The notes under the pieces are model-generated. The model ran no database searches and was not told the origin of the DNA. It saw only the letters and a program-made list of their open reading frames with translations. 28,383 nucleotides of DNA from an uncultured Prevotella sp. (GTDB lineage: Bacteria; Bacteroidota; Bacteroidia; Bacteroidales; Bacteroidaceae): the NCBI GenBank assembly GCA_934229335.1, contig CAKQDQ010000020.1, forward strand, positions 1 through 28,383. The letters run 5' to 3'. The position numbers and the translations under genes were made by a program. Of this stretch, positions 15,642 to 22,890 are shown one piece after another. Numbering within the stretch: the stretch's first letter is position 1; each line of letters starts with the position of its first letter.

Positions 15642-18176
15642 ATGAAGAAGATAACTTTTCTTAGTGCCCTCATCGCTATTCCTATGGCGATGTCGGCACA
15701 ATCACAGATATATCCTCAGCATTTTGACCTGCAGAATGTGCGTCTTCTCGACGGACCATTTCGCAAAGCAATGGTTACCAACGACCATCACCTGTTGAAA
15801 TATGATGCCGACAGACTGATGACACCTCTTATTCGTCAGGCAGGACTGAACGAGAAAGAAGGTTCTCGCTATTATGGCTGGGTGGAGAAGCATCCCTCTT
15901 TCCCTAACTGGGGACAGAAAGACTGGTCGTTAGAGGGGCATATCGGAGGGCATTATCTTACTGCCCTTGCCCTTGCTTATGCCGCTACCGACGACGTATT
16001 GATGAAGAAACAACTAAAGGAACGTCTCGACTACTGTCTTAACATAGTAAAAGATTGTCAAGATGCCTATGCGGCAGATACTAAAGGCCTACGTGGTTTC
16101 GTTGGCGGTCAGCCGATAAACCAAATATGGACAGGGCTATATGCAGACAACCTTACGGAGTTTCGTAAATACGGACACTGGGTTCCGTTCTATTGTGAGC
16201 ACAAAATCCTCGCCGGACTACGTGATGCATGGCTATATGCTGGCAGTAAGGTGGCACGAGAATGTTTCAAAAACATCTGCGACTGGTCAGTGCTCGTTGT
16301 CAGCAACCTTAGCGACAGCGATATGCAGGCTATCCTCGGCTTTGAGCATGGCGGCATGAACGAGACACTGGTAGATGCCTATACCATCTTCGGTGACAAA
16401 CGTTACCTCGATGCTGCCAAGAAATACAGCCATCAGTACATGGTGAAAGGTATGCAGGGCGAAGGCACTTACAGCAAGACCTTCCTCAACGGCAAGCACG
16501 CCAACACGCAGGTGCCTAAGTATATCGGTTTTCAACGCATAGCGCAGGAGGACGCCTCTGCCAGCGACTATAAGGCAGCAGCGCACAACTTCTGGGAGGA
16601 TGTGGCAAACAACAGAACTGTTTGTATAGGTGGCAACAGTGTGAACGAGCACTTCCTCAGTCAAGACAACTGCGAGAAGTACATCACCGCACCCGACGGT
16701 CCTGAGAGTTGTAACACCAATAACATGTTGAAACTCTCGGAGATGCTCTTCGACAGTTCGCACGATGCGCGTTACGCTGACTTCTACGAGTATGCCATGT
16801 GGAACCATATCCTGTCTACTCAAGACCCGAAAACTGGTGGTTACGTATACTTCACATCACTACAGCCACAGGCTTACCGCATATATTCACAACCAAACGA
16901 AGGTATGTGGTGCTGCGTAGGTACTGGTATGGAAAACCACAGCAAGTATGCGCACTTCATATATACACACGATGGAAAGCAAACGCTATACGTTAACCTC
17001 TTCACTGCCAGCACTCTGAAGGATAAAAACTTTGCTCTTACACAGCAGACGAACTTCCCTTACGAACAGGCTACGAAGATTACCGTTGACAAGGCTGGCG
17101 CATACACCATCGCTATACGACACCCACGATGGGCGACAGAAGGCTATTCTGTTGCCATCAACGGTGAGAAGCAGAGCGTAAGTGTAGAGAAAGGCAAGGC
17201 GTCGTACGTTACTCTCAATCGCAAATGGCGCAAAGGCGACGTGATACAGGTGTCGCTACCAATGGAGTTGCGTATGGAGGAATGTCCTAACTATACCGAC
17301 TATGTGGCTTTTGAATACGGACCAATGTTGCTTGGAGCACAGACTACGGCAATGGACAAAGATGACGAGAAGGTTACTGGACTACCTTACGAGTCGCTTC
17401 GCAATGAATATGGCGACGATAGCCGCATGGGTCACTCCTACGGTGTACGTGGAAGAAAGCTCAGTCTCTCGTCAGCACCACTGCTGTTGTGCGACCGCAG
17501 CAAGGTGATGCAGCGTATATCGGTGTCAGACCCCAACCGTCTGCAGTTCAAGATAAAGGTGGATGCCAATACCACGTCAACAGAAAAGGTATATCCTTGG
17601 ACTACACTCACCCTGCGTCCTTTCTACGAAATACAACACGCTCGTTATATGTGCTACTGGTATCAGCAACCACAAGAGGTGTTTGCACAGAGCGACATGA
17701 CACGTGCTGACCGCGAAGCACGAGCCATCAACGACCGTACCGTCGACTTCGTGGCTACGGGTGAGCAACAGAGTGAGGCAGGACATAAAGCTGACTACTC
17801 TACGGACAGCCGCTATGGAGCATACCGTGACGAGTTCTACCGTGACTGTCAGAAGGGGGGACACGTAGAGTATACATTGGCAAACACCACGGGAAAGAGT
17901 GAGGACTTGTCGCTAATGCTGCGCTACACCACTGCCGACAAGGGACGCGTGGCAACTATCAGCATCGACGACGAGCCATTACAGGTGATTACTATCCCTG
18001 CGAAGGCGGAGAATACCGACGAAAAGGGATTCTTCAACATGACGCTGCCGCTGCCTGCAAAGATGCTGACAGAGAAGAACGGAAAGGGCGTTAAGAAGGA
18101 GATTCGCGTGAGAATGACTGCCACCGGAGACACTCCACTGCCAGGATGTTACTATGTGCGTCTGCTGAAAAAATAA
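15642..18176 (+). CDS. Secreted DUF1680 beta-L-arabinofuranosidase, GH146-like (GH127 relative)
   Basis: Predicted retaining beta-L-arabinofuranosidase that uses a zinc-bound cysteine nucleophile. The 844-residue product has a signal peptide (1-19, MSA/QSQ), an N-terminal (alpha/alpha)6 catalytic barrel (about 25-440), and C-terminal beta domains (about 445-844). Cofactor and catalytic residues of the GH127/GH146 group are in place: E355 and C357 in PESCNTN, the C424-C425 pair in MWCCVGTG (zinc ligand plus nucleophile), and E336 in NSVNEHF as likely acid/base. The CCVGTGMENHSKY form and the length over 800 residues fit GH146 better than the shorter GH127 enzymes; this choice is inference. It is the second gene of the operon with GH43. 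No terminator follows immediately, only the hairpins at 18195-18358. Confidence 0.9.
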   Translation: MKKITFLSALIAIPMAMSAQSQIYPQHFDLQNVRLLDGPFRKAMVTNDHHLLKYDADRLMTPLIRQAGLNEKEGSRYYGWVEKHPSFPNWGQKDWSLEGHIGGHYLTALALAYAATDDVLMKKQLKERLDYCLNIVKDCQDAYAADTKGLRGFVGGQPINQIWTGLYADNLTEFRKYGHWVPFYCEHKILAGLRDAWLYAGSKVARECFKNICDWSVLVVSNLSDSDMQAILGFEHGGMNETLVDAYTIFGDKRYLDAAKKYSHQYMVKGMQGEGTYSKTFLNGKHANTQVPKYIGFQRIAQEDASASDYKAAAHNFWEDVANNRTVCIGGNSVNEHFLSQDNCEKYITAPDGPESCNTNNMLKLSEMLFDSSHDARYADFYEYAMWNHILSTQDPKTGGYVYFTSLQPQAYRIYSQPNEGMWCCVGTGMENHSKYAHFIYTHDGKQTLYVNLFTASTLKDKNFALTQQTNFPYEQATKITVDKAGAYTIAIRHPRWATEGYSVAINGEKQSVSVEKGKASYVTLNRKWRKGDVIQVSLPMELRMEECPNYTDYVAFEYGPMLLGAQTTAMDKDDEKVTGLPYESLRNEYGDDSRMGHSYGVRGRKLSLSSAPLLLCDRSKVMQRISVSDPNRLQFKIKVDANTTSTEKVYPWTTLTLRPFYEIQHARYMCYWYQQPQEVFAQSDMTRADREARAINDRTVDFVATGEQQSEAGHKADYSTDSRYGAYRDEFYRDCQKGGHVEYTLANTTGKSEDLSLMLRYTTADKGRVATISIDDEPLQVITIPAKAENTDEKGFFNMTLPLPAKMLTEKNGKGVKKEIRVRMTATGDTPLPGCYYVRLLKK

Positions 18177-18194
18177 CGGTGGTAATAGAATAGT

Positions 18195-18358
18195 GGTGTA
18201 TACACCTAAAAGTAATAATCTGTAAGCAATTCCTTATGGTTTACTTACAGATTTTATTACACAATAAACGCAGTGCTATCTGGGCTTGATTAGGCTGTAA
18301 TTAAGCCCAAATCACAGTGTGAAAGCATAGTGATTACAACGTAAAAAAACTGCTTTCA
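18195..18358 (+). promoter_or_regulatory. Hairpin-rich leader upstream of the first GH31 gene
   Basis: Consecutive inverted repeats in the 239-base gap are GGTGTATACACC (18195-18206, perfect palindrome), a long stem with GTAATAATCTGTAAG (18212-18226) against 18244-18260 (two-base bulge), GGGCTTGATT/AATTAAGCCC (18282-18291/18299-18308, one G-U pair), AATCAC/GTGATT (18310-18315/18330-18335) and TGAAAGCA/TGCTTTCA (18320-18327/18351-18358). The last two overlap, so they would be mutually exclusive. No TAnnTTTG element is seen. It may act as a terminator/attenuator, leader RNA or operator region. Confidence 0.4.
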
Positions 18359-18415
18359 GATTGTAAGTTGGCACCTTTTAAAAAATACGAGAAATCTACA
18401 TAAAATTTTACTAAC

Positions 18416-20809
18416 ATGAACATAACAAACAAAAGAATTGCGACTCTTGTGCTGACGGCACTTTGCACTCTTGCCACGCAAGCGCAAAAAATCGAGTTTT
18501 TCACGCCTTCCATAGTGCGTGTGGTAAAAACTGCTGACGGCAAAGAGGTGGAGAAGAAGAGTCTTACCGTTACTGCCACGCCTGAAAAGGTGGCGGTGTC
18601 GGTTAAGAAGGCTGACGGCAAGACGGTGTATAAGACCAAGGCACTGACCGTTACCGTTACTGACGCTACGCAGAAGGTGGAGTTTTCTGCTCCTGACGGC
18701 ACACCTCTGATGACGGAGGGCGACTACCGCTTTACACCTATCACGGAGGGTATAGACAAGGGCAGTTATAAGGTGCGACAAGATTTTGCACTCGACAAGG
18801 ACGAGCCTATCTATGGTCTCGGTATGATGCAGAACAATAAGATGAACCTGCGCGGTGAGCATCGCAAGATGCAGCAGTCTAATCTGGAAGACTTCGCTCA
18901 TTTCTTTCAGAGCGTAAAGGGCTACGGCGTCTTCTGGGACAATTATTCTCCTACTACTATCAACGACAATGCTACGCTGGAACTGGAAAGTCAGGTGGGC
19001 AAGATGGTAGACTACTACTTCATGTATGGCAAGAACGCAGATGGAGTAATAAAGGATATGCGTCACCTCAGTGGCGAGGTTCCAATGTTGCCGCTGTGGA
19101 CCTACGGCTTCCACCAGAGTCGTGAGCGATACAAAAGCAGTGGCGAACTGTTGGAGGTGGTACACAAATACCGCGACATGAAGATTCCTTTCGACGGCAT
19201 TATACAAGACTGGCAGTACTGGGGAAGCAACTATACGTGGAACGCTATGGAGTTTATCAACCCCGACTTCAGTAATGCTCAACAGATGATAGACGAGGTT
19301 CACAAACAAAACGCGCATATCTCTATCTCCATCTGGTCTTCGTTCGGACCACAAACCAAGCCTTACAAGGAACTGAACGATAAGGGACTGCTGTTCCACT
19401 TCAAGACTTGGCCAGAGTCAGGACTACCACAGTGGCCACCACGTCAAGACTATCCTTCTGGTGTAAGGGTCTACGACTGCTACTCTCCCGTTGCACGCGA
19501 CATATACTGGAGCAACCTCTCACGCCTGCACAAGATGGGTATTGACGGTTGGTGGATGGACTCTACCGACCCAGACCATACGCAGTATAAGGAGAGTGAC
19601 CTCGACGAACGCTGCTCTATGGGCAGTTGGCGCTCCGTGCGCAATGCTTACGCGCTCATGACGGTAGGCGGTGTGGACCAGCATCAGCGTGCTGTGGACA
19701 CACAGAAGCGACCTTTCATACTCACACGCTCATTCTTTGCAGGTCAGCAGCGTTACGGTGCCAACACCTGGAGCGGCGATGTGGGCAGCTCATGGGAGTC
19801 ACTTCGCAAGCAGGTACCGCTGTGCCTGAACCATACCCTCTGCGCTAATCCTAACGTGAACAGCGACATTGGCGGATTCTTTGCCAATGCATACAACCGC
19901 CACCACGGTGACAACAGCGCAACGAAGAACCCTCAGTATCAGGAGCTATACGTGCGCTGGATGCAGTTTGGACTATTCTGCCCAATGATGCGAAGCCACG
20001 GTACGGAGGTTTATCGCGAGCTTTACTACTACGGAAAGCCTGGAGAGACGGTGTATGACGCACTACTCGATGCAGTAAAGATGCGTTATCGCCTCTTACC
20101 TTATGTATATAGCCAGAGCTGGCAGGTGTCAAAGAACGACGATTCATTCATGCGCGCACTGGTGATGGACTTCCGTGACGACAAGAATGTATGGAACAAC
20201 GGTAAGGAGTTCATGTTTGGTCATAGCCTGCTTGTATGCCCTGTGGTCGACCCTCTGTTCACACAAGAGAAGATTGTGAAGACTAACGAGCAGACGGGAT
20301 GGGACAAGAAGGAGAGTAATGAATACCAGAACGGCTGGCAAACGGTTGACTGGAACGCGAAAAAGGAATATGAAGTGTACCTGCCTAAGGGCGCAAACTG
20401 GTACGACTACTGGACGGGCAAACTGCTGACGGGTGGTCAGAGCATTAAGGCTGACGCTCCGCTGGCGCACTCTCCGCTTTATGTCAAGGCTGGAAGCATA
20501 CTGCCTATGGGCGAGAACTTGCAGTATTCTAACGAGAAGGCATGGGACAACATCACACTGAACGTATATCCTGGGGCTGACGCTACATTCACTCTCTATG
20601 AGGATGAGGGCGACAACTTCAACTACCAAAAGGGTGAATACACCGAGATTCCTATGACATGGAACAACAAGGCGAAGACGCTCACCATCGGAGCACGACG
20701 TGGGGCATACAAGGGAATGCTACAGAAGCGAACCTTCATAGTAAAGACCGTTGACGGAAAGACTAAGAACGTGACTTACAACGGCAAGAAAGTCAGCGTG
20801 AAGATGTAA
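18416..20809 (+). CDS. Secreted GH31 glycoside hydrolase, probable alpha-xylosidase
   Basis: Predicted retaining alpha-glycosidase of family 31, most likely removing alpha-D-xylose (alpha-glucosidase not excluded). The 797-residue product has a signal peptide (1-23, TQA/QKI), an N-terminal beta-sandwich (about 25-215), a TIM barrel (about 220-580) and C-terminal beta domains (about 590-797, ADATFTLYEDEGDNF). The nucleophile is D382 in GWWMDSTDPD and the acid/base D455 in TWSGDVGSSW. Unlike the second GH31 in the window it has no PA14 insertion. The DSTDPD form, where relatives often show D-x-T/S-E-P, is a small deviation. It lies 239 bases after the GH146-like gene behind several hairpins, so cotranscription is uncertain. 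A terminator hairpin (21064-21110) and a palindromic element follow. Confidence 0.92.
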   Translation: MNITNKRIATLVLTALCTLATQAQKIEFFTPSIVRVVKTADGKEVEKKSLTVTATPEKVAVSVKKADGKTVYKTKALTVTVTDATQKVEFSAPDGTPLMTEGDYRFTPITEGIDKGSYKVRQDFALDKDEPIYGLGMMQNNKMNLRGEHRKMQQSNLEDFAHFFQSVKGYGVFWDNYSPTTINDNATLELESQVGKMVDYYFMYGKNADGVIKDMRHLSGEVPMLPLWTYGFHQSRERYKSSGELLEVVHKYRDMKIPFDGIIQDWQYWGSNYTWNAMEFINPDFSNAQQMIDEVHKQNAHISISIWSSFGPQTKPYKELNDKGLLFHFKTWPESGLPQWPPRQDYPSGVRVYDCYSPVARDIYWSNLSRLHKMGIDGWWMDSTDPDHTQYKESDLDERCSMGSWRSVRNAYALMTVGGVDQHQRAVDTQKRPFILTRSFFAGQQRYGANTWSGDVGSSWESLRKQVPLCLNHTLCANPNVNSDIGGFFANAYNRHHGDNSATKNPQYQELYVRWMQFGLFCPMMRSHGTEVYRELYYYGKPGETVYDALLDAVKMRYRLLPYVYSQSWQVSKNDDSFMRALVMDFRDDKNVWNNGKEFMFGHSLLVCPVVDPLFTQEKIVKTNEQTGWDKKESNEYQNGWQTVDWNAKKEYEVYLPKGANWYDYWTGKLLTGGQSIKADAPLAHSPLYVKAGSILPMGENLQYSNEKAWDNITLNVYPGADATFTLYEDEGDNFNYQKGEYTEIPMTWNNKAKTLTIGARRGAYKGMLQKRTFIVKTVDGKTKNVTYNGKKVSVKM

Positions 20810-20821
20810 GACAAAATTCAA

Positions 20822-21050
20822 CCTGTACGGTTGAAACGGGCTGAAAGCCCAAAAGCACATAGCCCAGGGCAACACCCTGGGTAGATATGGCGGAATTGAT
20901 ACGCCCTGTAAGGGCAAAAGCATAAAAAGCCCCTAATGTAGGATGCTTTTGCCCTTACAGGGCGACATCCTAATACCGCTTTACCCAGGGTGTTACCCTA
21001 GGCTATGTGCATGTTGCCCTTTCAGGGCGCTTTCTACTCAAACGTACAGG
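20822..21050. repeat. 229-bp composite inverted repeat built of smaller palindromes (REP/BIME-like)
   Basis: Two arms of roughly 100 bases meet at a 19-base centre (20924-20942). The inner 22 bases match perfectly (20902-20923 and 20943-20964); a 29-base block matches with two differences (20855-20883 and 20982-21010); the ends are CCTGTACG (20822-20829) and CGTACAGG (21043-21050). Each arm itself holds small palindromes: GGGCT-GAA-AGCCC or GCCCT-TTC-AGGGC, CCCAGGG..CCCTGGG, and GCCCT-GTA-AGGGC. It begins 12 bases after the GH31 stop in a 393-base gap that otherwise holds a terminator and the Nudix promoter. No gene is seen in it. Confidence 0.85.
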
Positions 21051-21063
21051 ACGAAAAATTCTA

Positions 21064-21116
21064 ATATAGCCAAAGTTTTAGGCACTATCAACCTAAGGCT
21101 TTGGCTATATTTATTA
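21064..21116 (+). terminator. AT-rich hairpin terminator before the Nudix operon
   Basis: ATATAGCCAAAG (21064-21075) pairs exactly with 21099-21110, with further inner pairing of TTTAGG and CCTAA around a short loop, and TTTATT follows. It would end transcripts coming from the GH31 gene through the palindromic element. Confidence 0.75.
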
Positions 21117-21144
21117 CCAATATGTGTATTTTTTACGCTTAATA

Positions 21145-21176
21145 TTTGGAGAATAAAAATATTTTATTTACCTTTG
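21145..21176 (+). promoter_or_regulatory. Complete Bacteroidetes promoter for the Nudix operon
   Basis: TTTG (21145-21148), 20-base spacer, TACCTTTG (21169-21176): both boxes perfect and correctly spaced. The Nudix ATG is 26 bases downstream. TTTACGC (21132-21138) and its inverse GCGTAAA (21179-21185) bracket the promoter symmetrically, and AATATTT/AAATATT lie within its spacer; these are possible operator half-sites. Confidence 0.8.
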
Positions 21177-21202
21177 TGGCGTAAATCATACACAAACAAG
21201 AT

Positions 21203-21877
21203 ATGGAAAAAGGAACTTACACTTACGAATACCCCCGTCCGTCGGTAACGACAGACTGTGTAATATTTGGTTTTGACGGAGAGAGACTGAATGTGTTGCT
21301 TATAGAAAGAGGCATAGAACCGTTCAAAGGACATTGGGCTTTTCCTGGTGGCTTCCTCAAAATGGACGAGGCTGCAGAGGATGGCGCACTGCGAGAGTTG
21401 CAAGAAGAGACGGGCATGACGGGCGCATACATAGAGCAGTTTCATACGTTCAGTGCGCCAGAGCGTGACCCTCGCGGCAGGGTTATATCAATAGCGTATT
21501 ACGCACTGGTACCTATGCAAGAGGTGAAGGGTGGCGATGACGCTGCAAAGGCGCAGTGGTTTCCTGTCAGCGAGGTGCCACCACTTGCCTTCGACCATGA
21601 CTATATACTGAGAATGGCAATGAAGAAACTGAAGGAGAGAATGCACTTTGAGCCTGTAGGCTTTGAACTTCTGCCAGAGATATTCCCAATGAAGTCGCTG
21701 CAAACACTGTATGAGGAGGTGCTTGAGGTTAAGTTTGACAGACGAAACTTTGCGAAAAAGATTTTGCACTACGACCTTCTGACGCCTGTTAACGAGACAA
21801 CGCGTCCGTTTACATACCGCTTCAACAAGGCGAGTTATCGCGAACTGAAGCAGAAAGGCTTTCGTCTGGAATTTTGA
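21203..21877 (+). CDS. Nudix hydrolase/NrtR-type transcriptional regulator
   Basis: A 224-residue protein with an N-terminal Nudix domain (about 12-135) and a C-terminal winged-helix domain (about 148-224), the architecture of NrtR-type regulators that repress NAD or sugar genes and respond to ADP-ribose-like ligands. The Nudix box is intact and fits G-x5-E-x7-RE-U-x-EE-x-G-U (G50, E56, R64, E65, E68, E69, G71, M72), so hydrolysis of ADP-ribose or a similar nucleoside diphosphate is plausible. Many NrtR proteins, including the Bacteroides arabinose regulator AraR as I recall it, have a degenerate box, so this one may be both enzyme and regulator. It has its own complete promoter flanked by inverted repeats and precedes an ADP-ribosylglycohydrolase by 24 bases. 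A role in arabinose control is possible but unproven. Confidence 0.87.
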   Translation: MEKGTYTYEYPRPSVTTDCVIFGFDGERLNVLLIERGIEPFKGHWAFPGGFLKMDEAAEDGALRELQEETGMTGAYIEQFHTFSAPERDPRGRVISIAYYALVPMQEVKGGDDAAKAQWFPVSEVPPLAFDHDYILRMAMKKLKERMHFEPVGFELLPEIFPMKSLQTLYEEVLEVKFDRRNFAKKILHYDLLTPVNETTRPFTYRFNKASYRELKQKGFRLEF

Positions 21878-21901
21878 TGTTTTACACTTAATGTTAATAT
21901 T

Positions 21902-22726
21902 ATGGATAATTATTTGATGAGTGCTGCCATTGGCGACATCGCAGGCAGCGTATATGAGGGACGAAGCCGTCGCACGAAGAACTACGATGACGTGAAACTG
22001 TTTGCCAGTGGAGTGCATTTCACCGACGATACAGTGCTTACCTTCGCCTGCGCAGAGGCGTTTATACACAACATTGACATGGCAACGAACCTGTGGATGT
22101 GTGGCAATCAGCATCGTCATGCAGGCTTCGGACATAAGTTTAAGGAGTGGCTTGAGTCGCACGAACACCTGCCTTACAAGAGTTTTGGCAACGGAAGTGC
22201 CATGCGTTGCAGTGCCGCTGGATGGTTGGCACAGTCGGAAGAGGAGTGCATAAGGATGGCAACGGAGACCGCTTTGCCTACGCATAACCACCCAGAAGGA
22301 ATAAAGGGAGCGGTGGCAGCGGCATTGGTGACATACTTCCTGCATAATGGTGCTGACAAGGAATACGTTAGAAAGAATGTGCTTGAGAAGTATTACCCAG
22401 AGTGGGCGGGATGTTCTTATGCTTCTTTTCACGACAGTTATACCTTTAACTCTACTTGCCCAGGCAGTGTAGGACCTGCCATTATCTGTTTTCTTGAATC
22501 AAAAGACTATGTAGATTGCATAAAACTCGCCATCGCTCTCGGTGGAGACTCTGACACGCTTGCAGCTATCGCTGGTCCTATGGCATACGCCTTCTATCGC
22601 TATATGCCTACTGACTTAGTGTATTATGCCATGAAGAAATTGCCTGACTGGATGGTGAAAGTGAACGAAGAGTTTGACAATGTGGTGAATAGTCACACAC
22701 TCTCTGATGGCCCAAGTGCATGTTAG
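21902..22726 (+). CDS. ADP-ribosylglycohydrolase (DraG/ARH family)
   Basis: Predicted metal-dependent cytoplasmic hydrolase removing ADP-ribose from proteins or small molecules. The 274-residue product shows the family landmarks: GDIAGSVYEG at the N-terminus, the metal-binding TDDT (T41, D42, D43), GNGSAMR (96-102), THNHPEGIKGA (127-137) and GGDSDTLAAIAGPMA (214-228) with D216, D218 and T219 completing the dinuclear metal site. Every expected metal ligand is present, so it looks active. It starts 24 bases after the Nudix regulator and is probably cotranscribed; ADP-ribose released by this enzyme would be a natural substrate or ligand for the Nudix protein. The true ADP-ribosylated target is unknown. 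No strong terminator follows; only weak AT-rich pairing is seen in 22727-22858. Confidence 0.93.
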   Translation: MDNYLMSAAIGDIAGSVYEGRSRRTKNYDDVKLFASGVHFTDDTVLTFACAEAFIHNIDMATNLWMCGNQHRHAGFGHKFKEWLESHEHLPYKSFGNGSAMRCSAAGWLAQSEEECIRMATETALPTHNHPEGIKGAVAAALVTYFLHNGADKEYVRKNVLEKYYPEWAGCSYASFHDSYTFNSTCPGSVGPAIICFLESKDYVDCIKLAIALGGDSDTLAAIAGPMAYAFYRYMPTDLVYYAMKKLPDWMVKVNEEFDNVVNSHTLSDGPSAC

Positions 22727-22858
22727 CACTGCCACCACACTAAAGACATCTACTAATCTATATGGAAATGTAACGCGAAAAAGAGTAATATCCTAATTAT
22801 TTACGCCTTTTTTAATATATTGTCAGACTGCAAACATGGCGGTATCGGTATTTTTATG

Positions 22859-22866
22859 TAAATTTG
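22859..22866 (+). promoter_or_regulatory. Candidate -7 element for the GH31(PA14)-GH3 unit
   Basis: TAAATTTG matches TAnnTTTG and sits 24 bases before the GH31 ATG. No TTTG box is found at the expected upstream distance. A TTTACGC heptamer, also present twice around the Nudix promoter, occurs at 22800-22806. Confidence 0.5.
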
Positions 22867-22890
22867 CACTTACATTTTTACTAACTAACC

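Noticed and set aside
18356..19399. 347-residue open frame on the minus strand
   Set aside because: It is antisense to the GH31 coding region with its catalytic barrel, has no recognisable motif or start context, and is explained by the codon bias of GH31.
21488..22432. 314-residue open frame on the minus strand
   Set aside because: It runs antisense across the Nudix and ADP-ribosylglycohydrolase genes, both of which have clear family motifs; the translation shows no domain.
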